Below are positions 49,513-56,408 of a stretch of 64,000 nt of DNA, in pieces; position 1 is the first letter of the stretch; each line of letters opens with the position of its first letter. The position numbers and the translations under genes were made by a program. Origin of the DNA: CAZKAP01 sp964552195 (GTDB taxonomy: Bacteria > Bacteroidota > Bacteroidia > Flavobacteriales > Flavobacteriaceae); NCBI GenBank assembly GCA_964552195.1, contig CAZKFM010000014.1, positions 3,279 to 67,278 on the forward strand, given 5' to 3'. The notes under the pieces are model-generated. The model was not told the DNA's origin and did not search any database. It saw only the letters and a program-made list of their open reading frames with translations.

Positions 49513-50898
49513 TTATTCGCTCTGCGCAAAGTACTTATAAAAGTAAGGAATGGTCTCGATTCCCTTAAAAAAGTTCCATAAACCGAAGTGTTCGTTGGGT
49601 GAATGGATGGCATCGCTGTCCAAGCCGAAGCCCATCAGTATGCTCTTGATCCCCAGTTCCTCTTCGAAAAGGGCCACAATGGGAATGCTCCCTCCGGTGC
49701 GCTGGGGAATGGGTTTCACCCCAAATGTCTGTTCCATGGCCTTCGATGCCGCCCGGAATCCGGCATTATCCGTTGGGGTCACGTAAGGGGTCCCTCCGTG
49801 ATGGGGGGTTACCTTGACCTTCACACCTGCGGGGGCGATGGCTGTAAAATGTTTGACGAACAGATCCGTGATCTGGTGCCAGTCCTGATGGGGAACCAGT
49901 CGCATAGAAATCTTGGCGTAGGCCTTACTCGCGATCACGGTCTTGGCCCCTTCTCCGGTGTAGCCTCCCCAGATTCCGTTGACATCCAGGGTGGGTCGGA
50001 TCGATACGCGTTCGGGGGTGCTGTAGCCGGCCTCTCCGTGCACATCTCCAATGTCCAGGGCCTTTTTAAATTCCTCCAGGTCGAAAGGCGCTTTGGCCAT
50101 TTCTTTTCGTTCTTCATCGGAAATGACCTCGACGTCGTCATAGAATCCCGGTACGGTTATTTTTCCGTCTTCATCGTGCAGGGCAGCGATCATTTCGGTG
50201 AGTATGTTGATGGGATTCGGCACTGCGCCACCGTAAATTCCCGAGTGTAGGTCGCGATTGGGCCCGGTGACTTCCACTTCCACATAGCTCAATCCGCGCA
50301 AGCCCGTGGTGATGGTTGGCACCTCGTTGGAGATGATCCCGGTATCGGATATCAGGATCACATCGCAGGCGAGCATCTCCCTGTGGTTTTTGACGAAAGG
50401 TCCCAGGTTGTCGCTGCCTACTTCCTCTTCACCCTCGATCATGAATTTCACATTACAGGGAAGTTCGTCCTGGGAAACCATGTATTCCAGGGCTTTGATG
50501 TGCATGAACATCTGTCCCTTGTCGTCACAGGCTCCGCGGGCGAAAATGGCACCTTCGGGATGGAGCTCGGTCGGTTTAATGACGGGCTCGAAAGGAGGAG
50601 AGTGCCAGAGGTTGATCGGATCCGGCGGTTGAACGTCGTAATGCCCGTATACCAATACGGTAGGGAGGCTGGGATTGATGATTTTCTCCCCGTAGACCAC
50701 GGGAAAGCCGTCGGTTTCGTAGAGTTCTACTCGATCGCAGCCAGCCTTTTTCAGGGATTCTGAGACCCAGCGAGCGGTAATCATTACATCCTCATTAAAG
50801 GCGCTGTCTGCGCTGACGGATGGTATTTTGAGCAATTCAATCAGTTCGTCGGTAAATCGCTGTTTATGCTGCGCGATATAGTCCTGCACACTTCCCAT
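49513..50898 (-). CDS. M20 family dipeptidase
   Basis: This 461-residue zinc metallopeptidase of the M20 family (carnosinase/CNDP type) has metal-binding YGHYDVQPPD (about residue 85) and the GACDDKGQ segment. The catalytic Glu pair is in MIEGEEEVGSDNL, with later HSGIYGGAVPNP and GGSIPIVALFEEELG motifs. It is predicted to be cytosolic and to hydrolyse dipeptides with broad specificity. No signal peptide is present. Its promoter lies in the short interval shared with the divergent tRNA-Leu gene. Confidence 0.93.
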   Translation of the reverse strand: MGSVQDYIAQHKQRFTDELIELLKIPSVSADSAFNEDVMITARWVSESLKKAGCDRVELYETDGFPVVYGEKIINPSLPTVLVYGHYDVQPPDPINLWHSPPFEPVIKPTELHPEGAIFARGACDDKGQMFMHIKALEYMVSQDELPCNVKFMIEGEEEVGSDNLGPFVKNHREMLACDVILISDTGIISNEVPTITTGLRGLSYVEVEVTGPNRDLHSGIYGGAVPNPINILTEMIAALHDEDGKITVPGFYDDVEVISDEERKEMAKAPFDLEEFKKALDIGDVHGEAGYSTPERVSIRPTLDVNGIWGGYTGEGAKTVIASKAYAKISMRLVPHQDWHQITDLFVKHFTAIAPAGVKVKVTPHHGGTPYVTPTDNAGFRAASKAMEQTFGVKPIPQRTGGSIPIVALFEEELGIKSILMGFGLDSDAIHSPNEHFGLWNFFKGIETIPYFYKYFAQSE

Positions 50899-50973
50899 AT
50901 AATCGATATAAATTGATATCCGAAGGTAAAAAAAGAAGTTCAGGGCACCCGGACATCCCTTGGTTTTTTATCC

Positions 50974-50981
50974 TATATTTG
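50974..50981 (+). promoter_or_regulatory. -7 box of tRNA-Leu
   Basis: TATATTTG is an exact TAnnTTTG match, ending 11 bp before the mature tRNA 5' end. Confidence 0.65.
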
Positions 50982-50992
50982 TGCCCCGTTTC

Positions 50993-51077
50993 GCGGATGT
51001 GGTGGAACTGGTAGACACGCTAGATTTAGGATCTAGTGCCGCAAGGCGTGAAGGTTCGATTCCTTTCATCCGCACCA
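50993..51077 (+). tRNA. tRNA-Leu (anticodon UAG)
   Basis: This 85-nt class II tRNA has acceptor stem GCGGATG/CATCCGC with encoded CCA. Its anticodon arm is CTAGA TTTAGGA TCTAG, giving UAG. It also has a variable arm (TGCCGCAAGGCGT) and a T-arm with GGTTCGATTCC. It reads CUA/CUG leucine codons. It marks the boundary between core genes and the accessory region to the right. Confidence 0.96.
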
Positions 51078-51083
51078 AAATAT

Positions 51084-51119
51084 AAACCCTAGTAAATCAA
51101 GGATTTGCGAGGGTTTTTT
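51084..51119 (+). terminator. Terminator after tRNA-Leu
   Basis: AAACCCT/AGGGTTT and AAATC/GATTT form a two-part stem with a 3x3 internal loop and AAG loop, followed by a T-run. Confidence 0.75.
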
Positions 51120-51266
51120 CATTTAATCTTGTGCATATTACAAATCGCAGAAGTTATTTACCCGTTATAAGCGAGTATAAAAATGAGTGGACCGGTTACT
51201 GTATTAGCCCCTTAAATACCTGGACAGATTTTCTAAACCGGTTGTGTAGGTTTAAATTAGAGAATC

Positions 51267-51593
51267 ATGTCAAAAAAGCGCAGAACATTTACCGTTGAGA
51301 AGAAGATGGAGATTCTTCGATTCGACGAGGAGTATGGAATGACGGCTGCTTGCCGGGAGTACGATCTCAGTCCTACGTTGTATTACCGCTGGAAGCATGC
51401 CTTTGATACAAAGGGCATGGACGGTTTGCAGCCGGCCTACCACCGCGTCGATCCACAGGATCGGGAATCGGAGAAGGAGAACGAGCGTCTTCGCAAGATC
51501 ATTGCCAAGCAAGCCCTGGCGCTGGAGGTCAAGGGGGAGCCGTATACACCTGATTATGCAATGCTTCTGGGGTTTGTGGTCCAGAATGTGTAA
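51267..51593 (+). pseudogene. Truncated IS3-type transposase orfA remnant
   Basis: The frame has the helix-turn-helix OrfA sequence of IS3-like elements: RRTFTVEKKMEILRF, AACREYDLSPTLYYRWKHAF and the leucine-zipper region ENERLRKIIAKQALALEVKGE. Recognisable similarity stops near 51540. The last 18 residues are read from DNA antisense to the neighbouring toxin gene. OrfB is absent. About 190 bp between the tRNA terminator and this frame hold no gene but contain a TGGACAGATTTTCTAAACC stretch (from about 51220) that may be the left end of the element. It is dead as a transposon. Confidence 0.8.
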
Positions 51594-51898
51594 GTTCGGT
51601 ATTCCAAAGGTTCCTTTCTGGCATAGCGCACCCTAAGAATATAAACCGCATCTCCCTCGACAAGATAGGATATCCGGTAGGTATGCTTTTCGTAAGCCCT
51701 TGTATTTCCCTGGTTGTTCTTTTTAAGTGTATCCAGCTTATAGATTTCCGGATCGGTCGCAAGAATGTCGGTGGAATTGTAGATTTCGGTAATGACCCCA
51801 ATGGTAGTCTCTATGGATTTGGACTCTTCCAATAAATCTAAAAAGGCCCGATTCAGGTCTGCATCGGCCCGATGTGTCCAGATTATTTTTTTGCCCAT
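51554..51898 (-). CDS. RelE/ParE-family toxin
   Basis: This 114-residue basic protein has the RelE/ParE fold pattern: N-terminal IIWTHRADADLNRAFLDLLEE and C-terminal YRISYLVEGDAVYILRVRYARKEP, the strand carrying the usual Arg residues. Members either cleave mRNA at the ribosome or poison gyrase, and sequence alone does not decide which. It overlaps the upstream antitoxin gene by 16 bp, the standard type II module order. Its 3' end abuts the broken IS remnant. Confidence 0.85.
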   Translation of the reverse strand: MGKKIIWTHRADADLNRAFLDLLEESKSIETTIGVITEIYNSTDILATDPEIYKLDTLKKNNQGNTRAYEKHTYRISYLVEGDAVYILRVRYARKEPLEYRTYTFWTTNPRSIA

Positions 51899-52113
51899 TT
51901 CTTGATGCGCTCGCCCATTTCTTCATGGGTGAAGAATTCCCCGCGCTCAATTTGGGCCTCAGAGGCTTGCAGTTCCCGGTTGTACTGTTCTACGCTGATG
52001 CGCTCACTATCCTCATGATAGATCTCCACAAGGGCCTTTATCATCCTAAGCAGCTTATCGTCTGCATGATCGATATAGTTGCGGAGGTCCTTTCTAAGGT
52101 CTACCGATGCCAT
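51883..52113 (-). CDS. Antitoxin of the RelE/ParE-type module
   Basis: This 76-residue protein from ATG 52113 (MASVDLRKDLRNYIDHADDKLLRMIKALVE) has a C-terminal acidic/amphipathic toxin-binding region (REL..SEAQIERGEFFTHEEMGERIKKWAKK). ATG 52134 is an alternative start. It is presumably the unstable partner and autorepressor of the toxin, whose gene it overlaps. Confidence 0.8.
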   Translation of the reverse strand: MASVDLRKDLRNYIDHADDKLLRMIKALVEIYHEDSERISVEQYNRELQASEAQIERGEFFTHEEMGERIKKWAKK

Positions 52114-52504
52114 CTTCTTCGATTTTTCACTCAATTAAAGGTACAAATATCATTCCATGGAATCCAATTTATTGTGTCCAAAGGAATGGTGCGCACCTCC
52201 AGGGATACCACCCCCCCCATTCGGGGATTCCAACTTGCATGGATTCGGTAAAGGTAAGGTCTCGCTGCACCTCAATGATGGCGCCCAACTCAGGGATGCT
52301 TAGCAAGGCCTCCTTTTGCTAGATTGGTAGCCTGCGTAGGCGCAAAATACTATTGAAGAACACAGAATAAAGAGATCCGAATAGCTTTTAAACATGTGCG
52401 GCAGGTCCAACAATTGTATTTTGGTACTTCTGGCGGTCAAGACTTAGTCCCTGATAGGCGCTGTCCGGTGTGGCCGGCACTTGAAGCCCTGGGATCCAGT
52501 AGAA

Positions 52505-52868
52505 CGGGAGTTATGTGATTAACTCGGTGCCTGCTGGCGATCAGTTGCTTGTATTCATTTACCTGGGATACGCCACTCAGGAATTCAAGGCAAATGTGAT
52601 TGCTGTACAGACCCTGCTACAATCGGTCGAATAGGTGCCCCAGGGTACAGAGCTAGACGAAGTGGTACTTACGGGACTGCGCCGCAACCGGCTTAGCCCC
52701 ATAAACGAGAAGCAGACGGCCATCACCACCGAGGAAGTTTTGACCACCAACGACCTGGGTCGTTTGCCCGAAATTAATGTGGCTGAGGTTACGCATTGTA
52801 TTGCCGGCATATCCATTGAAACCGATGGGTGTAAAGGCGGCTTCATCCCTTCGCCGTGCCGGTTTTAA
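52505..52868 (+). pseudogene. Decayed TonB-dependent receptor fragment
   Basis: One frame reads, with an internal stop at about 52632, the end of a carboxypeptidase-regulatory-like domain (SVPAGDQLLVFIYLGYATQEF). It then reads the start of a receptor plug (GTELDEVVLTGLRRNR, AITTEEVLTTNDLGRLPEINVAEV, IAGISIETD). A functional receptor would run another roughly 800 residues, but only this stump remains before the frame ends at 52868. The interval 52135-52500 upstream contains no intact gene, and other remnant coding traces there could not be identified. Confidence 0.75.
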
Positions 52869-52882
52869 CCCAGACCACGCGG

Positions 52883-53593
52883 CTAGCCGAACCACTTGAA
52901 ATAGATATTGATATAGTACAGTCCGGTGGCAACGAACACCAACCCGGCCAGGATGCGCATAACCTTTTCGATGCGGGTCACCGCCTTGAAATACAGGCCC
53001 AGCTTTTCCATGCTGAAAGCGATCACCAGAGCGAAGAGGATCACAGGCAATCCGGTACCCAGAGAATATACCACCGGCAGGGATAAACCCGCGGAGGCCG
53101 AAAGCGTCATGGGAATCAGCATAACAAAAAACAGTGCTCCGCTGTAGGGGCAAAAGGCGAGGGCAAACAAGGCACCCAAAGCGAAGGCTCCTAGTAGGCC
53201 TCTGGTCTTAAAACGATCGGACAGCTGTTGGAGGATATCCCCTCCTTTCAAAAAGTCCAACCGGATTACGTTAAGCATGATCAGGCCGAGCAGCACGAGC
53301 ACAAAGCCCAAGTATTTCTCGCCATTGCCCTGGATTACGCGGGCCACCTCAAATTTGCTAGCTCCGAAGTAGATTATTGCTCCGATAAGGGTGTACGTGA
53401 ACACGCGGCCCAGGGTGTACAGCAATCCGCTAAAGACCACCTTCCGTTTTTGGGTAATGTTTTTCGCAATAAAGGCCGTCGCCGAGACATTCGTCGCCAA
53501 CGGGCAGGGAGCGATGGACGTCAGCAACCCCAGAGCGAAGGCCGCGAGCAATGGCGCTTCTGTATTCTGCGCCAGATCGTTAAGCCAGGACAT
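52883..53593 (-). CDS. CcdA/DsbD-like membrane protein, ArsG-type
   Basis: This 236-residue protein has six membrane helices and two conserved cysteines, each before proline: Cys30 (SIAPCPLATN) and the one in ALAFCPYSGALF (about residue 145). This is the CcdA/DsbD transmembrane pattern that carries reducing power across the membrane. In Bacteroidota and Shewanella clusters such proteins next to a thioredoxin-like ArsF partner are annotated ArsG, linked to aromatic arsenical efflux. ATG 53593 lies 1 bp after the ArsF-like stop; longer upstream frames overlap that gene. Confidence 0.78.
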   Translation of the reverse strand: MSWLNDLAQNTEAPLLAAFALGLLTSIAPCPLATNVSATAFIAKNITQKRKVVFSGLLYTLGRVFTYTLIGAIIYFGASKFEVARVIQGNGEKYLGFVLVLLGLIMLNVIRLDFLKGGDILQQLSDRFKTRGLLGAFALGALFALAFCPYSGALFFVMLIPMTLSASAGLSLPVVYSLGTGLPVILFALVIAFSMEKLGLYFKAVTRIEKVMRILAGLVFVATGLYYINIYFKWFG

Positions 53594-53594
53594 C

Positions 53595-54008
53595 TTAACC
53601 CTTCTTAAACGCTGCAATTTCCTTCGAAAGTCCGGTGACAAACTTTTCCGCGTCCCCGGCATTCATAAACGCGAAGTCGGTCAGCTCTTTCTTGGCTCCG
53701 GTTTTCGGATTGTACAGGAACAGGGCCGTACCATAGGCTTGAAATTCTTCAGCGGTTTCCTTGTTTTCTGCATCGTCAACGTTAACCAGGGTGAACGGAA
53801 TGCCGTCGAATTTGGCCAGGGTCTGCTTGCTGAGTTCTTCTATCTTCATACAGGTCATGCAGCGGTGCTCGGAATGAAACTGAATCAGCGCCACTTCAGC
53901 GTTGGCCGTGTTTACAGTGAGTTGTGGAGTCTGGGCCTTGCCGGAACAGGCGGAAAAGAGCACCACCACCAGGGCGCTTAGGGAGAAAAGAATGATTTTA
54001 ATTTTCAT
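53595..54008 (-). CDS. Thioredoxin-like lipoprotein, ArsF-type
   Basis: This 137-residue protein has a lipoprotein signal (SALVVVLFSAC, Cys21) and a thioredoxin-like domain with a CMTC dithiol (Cys50, Cys53) in FHSEHRCMTCMKIEELSKQTL. It resembles the ArsF family protein paired with ArsG. It probably exchanges electrons with the downstream CcdA-like protein on the outer side of the inner membrane. A 215-bp gap with no visible gene separates it from the upstream permease gene. Confidence 0.78.
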   Translation of the reverse strand: MKIKIILFSLSALVVVLFSACSGKAQTPQLTVNTANAEVALIQFHSEHRCMTCMKIEELSKQTLAKFDGIPFTLVNVDDAENKETAEEFQAYGTALFLYNPKTGAKKELTDFAFMNAGDAEKFVTGLSKEIAAFKKG

Positions 54009-54223
54009 GATATTTCGATTTAAAGGTTAGGGAGAGGCATATTTGATTAACGTACAGATGGGGTTAATTCTTTATCTTTTTTTCTTTCATTCTCTGCGCG
54101 GCGCCGAATGAATAGCGGATAGAAAAGTAGTCTAATAGTATAACGACTGGTTCTCGTTTTTCTTCTTTAAGAGACCTTTTATTGCTCGGTTGGGTTATCG
54201 CCGAATACCTACTTTTTAAGTAC

Positions 54224-55198
54224 TTATAATAAGGCGTTAAAAAGAAAACCCGAAACGATTATGAAAAGCGTGACCACCACAAAATACACCCCGATCAGCC
54301 GTAAGGTCATGACTTTCTTCAGCAAGGTGGCCTCGGGGATAGACAGTCCAACGGTGGCCATCATAAAGGCGATGGCCGTCCCAAGAGGCACCCCCTTGGC
54401 CACAAAAACCTGAATTACAGGAACGATTCCAGCGGCGTTGGCGTACATCGGCACGGCGAGCAAAACGGCCAGCGGCACCGTCCACCACTGGCCACCACCG
54501 AGGTATTGCGCGAAGAAATTCTCCGGCACATAGCCGTGCATGGCCGCACCGATGGCGATGCCAATAATCACGTATACGAGCACCCCCCTGACGATACTCC
54601 AGGCTTCGTGGGTAATCGAGGGAATTCTTTCGTAGAAAGTGCGCCGGTCTGTGGCATAGGTCCCGGGTTTCTTCTTGTTCTCCAAAATCTTTTTCACCCA
54701 ATCCGAGAGCCAAGGCTCCAAATTCAGTCGCCCGAGCACCCAACCCCCAAGCGTACCCAGCAGAATTCCCGAGCCTACGTAGATCAGGGTCGCCTTCAGG
54801 CCAAACATTCCGATAAACAAAGCAATGGCCACCTCGTTGACCAACGGGGAAGTTATCAGGAAGGCGAAGGTGACGCCCAGAGGTATACCCCCTTGTACAA
54901 ATCCAATAAACAGGGGCACCGAGGAACAGGAACAGAACGGAGTAATGGCCCCGAAAATGGAGGAAAACAAATATTCCAGGCCGTAGAGTTTATTCCGCTG
55001 CAGGTAATTCTTGAGTCGATCCACCGGAAAATAGGCGTTGACCATGCCCATGAGGAAAACGATCACAAACAACAGGATCAGAATTTTTAGGGTATCGTAC
55101 ACAAAAAAGTTCAGCGCGGCTCCTAGCGAAGTGTCTGCCCCGACCCGAAATACCCCATAGATCAACCAATCTGCGAAGTGCTGTATGCCGTCAAACAT
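54224..55198 (-). CDS. arsP: ArsP-type permease (DUF318 family)
   Basis: This 324-residue permease has about eight membrane helices. Key features are the cysteine-containing FGAITPFCSCSSVPLFIGFVQGGIPLG, the LITSPLVNEVA segment, and a second-half repeat PVIQVFVAKGVPLGTAIAFMMATVGLSIPEA. These are typical of ArsP, an efflux permease for trivalent organoarsenicals. ATG 55198 lies 10 bp after the rhodanese stop; an upstream in-frame start would overlap that gene. Substrate is inferred from the ArsR-led cluster. Confidence 0.83.
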   Translation of the reverse strand: MFDGIQHFADWLIYGVFRVGADTSLGAALNFFVYDTLKILILLFVIVFLMGMVNAYFPVDRLKNYLQRNKLYGLEYLFSSIFGAITPFCSCSSVPLFIGFVQGGIPLGVTFAFLITSPLVNEVAIALFIGMFGLKATLIYVGSGILLGTLGGWVLGRLNLEPWLSDWVKKILENKKKPGTYATDRRTFYERIPSITHEAWSIVRGVLVYVIIGIAIGAAMHGYVPENFFAQYLGGGQWWTVPLAVLLAVPMYANAAGIVPVIQVFVAKGVPLGTAIAFMMATVGLSIPEATLLKKVMTLRLIGVYFVVVTLFIIVSGFLFNALL

Positions 55199-55208
55199 CG
55201 GACTGTAA

Positions 55209-55592
55209 TTAACAACAGGATGAATCGGAACAACAGGAGGAGTCACCCTGGGCAGCGGAAATCTCCCCCTTTACGGGAAACCCCTTCTGTACCCAACGCT
55301 CCATACCGTGGCTCATATTGTACACCTGGCGGTATCCCCGGTTTTGGAGAAATCCGGCGGCACGGTGGCTCCGTTGACCGTGGGCGCACACCAGGATTGC
55401 TTCCCGGTTCTGCGGTATTTCAGGGTAGCGCTCTTCGAACTGGCTCAAGGGGATGTGCAAGATACTTGGCACATCGAAGGAGAGCGCGGCAACCTCGGCA
55501 GGTTCTCGGACGTCCACCAACAAGGCGCCGTTCTGTATTCGATTTTGGGTAGAGGTTGGACAAACCTCTCGTACGGGGAGTATGGCATTCAT
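55209..55592 (-). CDS. Rhodanese-like protein with C-terminal double CC tail
   Basis: This 127-residue single rhodanese domain has LLVDVREPAEV, and catalytic Cys69 in the loop CAHGQRS. It may transfer sulfane sulfur, or act as an arsenate reductase-like protein; the six-residue active loop fits sulfur transfer. After the domain the protein ends in DSSCCSDSSCC, placing four cysteines (120, 121, 126, 127) in a flexible tail, suggestive of thiophilic metal(loid) binding. It lies 3 bp after the small thioredoxin-like gene. Confidence 0.82.
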   Translation of the reverse strand: MNAILPVREVCPTSTQNRIQNGALLVDVREPAEVAALSFDVPSILHIPLSQFEERYPEIPQNREAILVCAHGQRSHRAAGFLQNRGYRQVYNMSHGMERWVQKGFPVKGEISAAQGDSSCCSDSSCC

Positions 55593-55595
55593 GGT

Positions 55596-55832
55596 CTAGG
55601 CGTTTAGGAGGGCGACAATTTCGTCTACTTGGGCGATACGTCCCTTTATTTTTACTTCTTCGTCGATGACCAGCACGGGTGTGGTCAATACGTCATATTT
55701 AATCATCTCTTCGATTTCTTCGACTTTGGTTACTTCGGCTTCGGTACCGCTGAGTTCGATCGCTTTAAGTACGTTGTCGTAGGAGGTCTTGCATTTGGGG
55801 CATCCCGGTCCCAACACTTTGATATGTTTCAT
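55596..55832 (-). CDS. Small thioredoxin-like redox-active disulfide protein
   Basis: This 78-residue glutaredoxin/thioredoxin-like protein has Cys11-Pro-Lys-Cys14 (GPGCPKCKTSYDNVLKA) and the conserved TTPVLVIDEEVKIKGR segment of the 'redox-active disulfide protein 2' family. It is frequently found between arsR and a DUF318 permease gene. It is probably a cytosolic thiol carrier for the system. Its own upstream region contains a copy of the predicted ArsR operator. Confidence 0.87.
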   Translation of the reverse strand: MKHIKVLGPGCPKCKTSYDNVLKAIELSGTEAEVTKVEEIEEMIKYDVLTTPVLVIDEEVKIKGRIAQVDEIVALLNA

Positions 55833-55846
55833 TTATTTTATTTAGT

Positions 55847-55868
55847 ACATCGTAAATGAACGATAAAT
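55847..55868. promoter_or_regulatory. Predicted ArsR operator 2 (between arsR and the redox gene)
   Basis: ATCGT-AAATGA-ACGAT is a perfect inverted repeat with 5-bp arms. The 22-bp segment is identical at 18 of 22 positions to the site upstream of arsR. It lies 15 bp upstream of the redox-protein start and suggests a second ArsR-controlled promoter inside the cluster. Confidence 0.65.
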
Positions 55869-55880
55869 TAGACACACACT

Positions 55881-56186
55881 TTACGGCCATAATTCGGTGA
55901 ATAGCCGCTGCGCAAGCTGCCAATTCTCCCGGTTCAGGCAATATTTCACTTTTGGGGGTTGAATAATTCCCTGAATCAGTCCCGACTCCTTCAGCACCTT
56001 CAGGTGTTGAGATATAGTGGATTGTGCCAGAGGAATCTGATCCGTTAAATCTCCGTTGTAGCAACAGGCCTGTTTGCTCAATAACCGAAGAATTTGCAGT
56101 CGAACCGGATGCCCCATGGCCTTAGCAAATCCCGCGATTTGGACATCGGCAACTTCATACTCGACAGGGGAATGGGTTCTGCTCAT
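55881..56186 (-). CDS. arsR: ArsR/SmtB-family repressor
   Basis: This 101-residue winged-helix repressor has the DNA-recognition helix SQHLKVLKESGLI (LAQSTISQHLKVLKES, about residues 53-68). Candidate metal(loid) ligands are Cys41 and Cys42 in SKQACCYNGDL, with Cys83 in the wing region. It is predicted to dissociate from its operator on binding arsenite or a related species. It is the first gene of the minus-strand cluster, flanked on both sides by near-identical palindromic sites. Confidence 0.9.
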   Translation of the reverse strand: MSRTHSPVEYEVADVQIAGFAKAMGHPVRLQILRLLSKQACCYNGDLTDQIPLAQSTISQHLKVLKESGLIQGIIQPPKVKYCLNRENWQLAQRLFTELWP

Positions 56187-56197
56187 GAGCTATTAGT

Positions 56198-56219
56198 ATA
56201 TCGCAAATATACGATAAAT
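56198..56219. promoter_or_regulatory. Predicted ArsR operator 1 (upstream of arsR)
   Basis: TATCG and CGATA arms flank an AT-rich centre in a segment ATATCGCAAATATACGATAA. It matches operator 2 at 18 of 22 positions and sits 11 bp upstream of the arsR start, consistent with autorepression. Confidence 0.65.
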
Positions 56220-56365
56220 GGAAATAGGTTTTTTATTGATCATTAAATTCTCGATTCTTTCTAAATGGATTCCCCGAGTTACGGCAAATGCCTCAGACAA
56301 GGAGGACGGATTCACAGCATGCCGGAAGCGAGCCGCGGCCGTCCAGGCCGCTAAATGAATATGAT

Positions 56366-56373
56366 TACCTTTG
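56366..56373 (+). promoter_or_regulatory. -7 box of the sulP gene
   Basis: TACCTTTG matches TAnnTTTG and puts the transcript start near 56380, downstream of the first in-frame ATG at 56355. This supports translation from ATG 56409. A GCGGCC/GGCCGC hairpin lies just upstream (56335-56351). Confidence 0.5.
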
Positions 56374-56408
56374 CCGCTTCAAAAAACGAATTTCAGTCAA
56401 AACTGCTC

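Noticed and set aside
50993..51077. Attachment site duplication from integration at tRNA-Leu
   Set aside because: No second copy of the tRNA 3' segment was found by eye between 51 and 64 kb; it could still lie outside the window.
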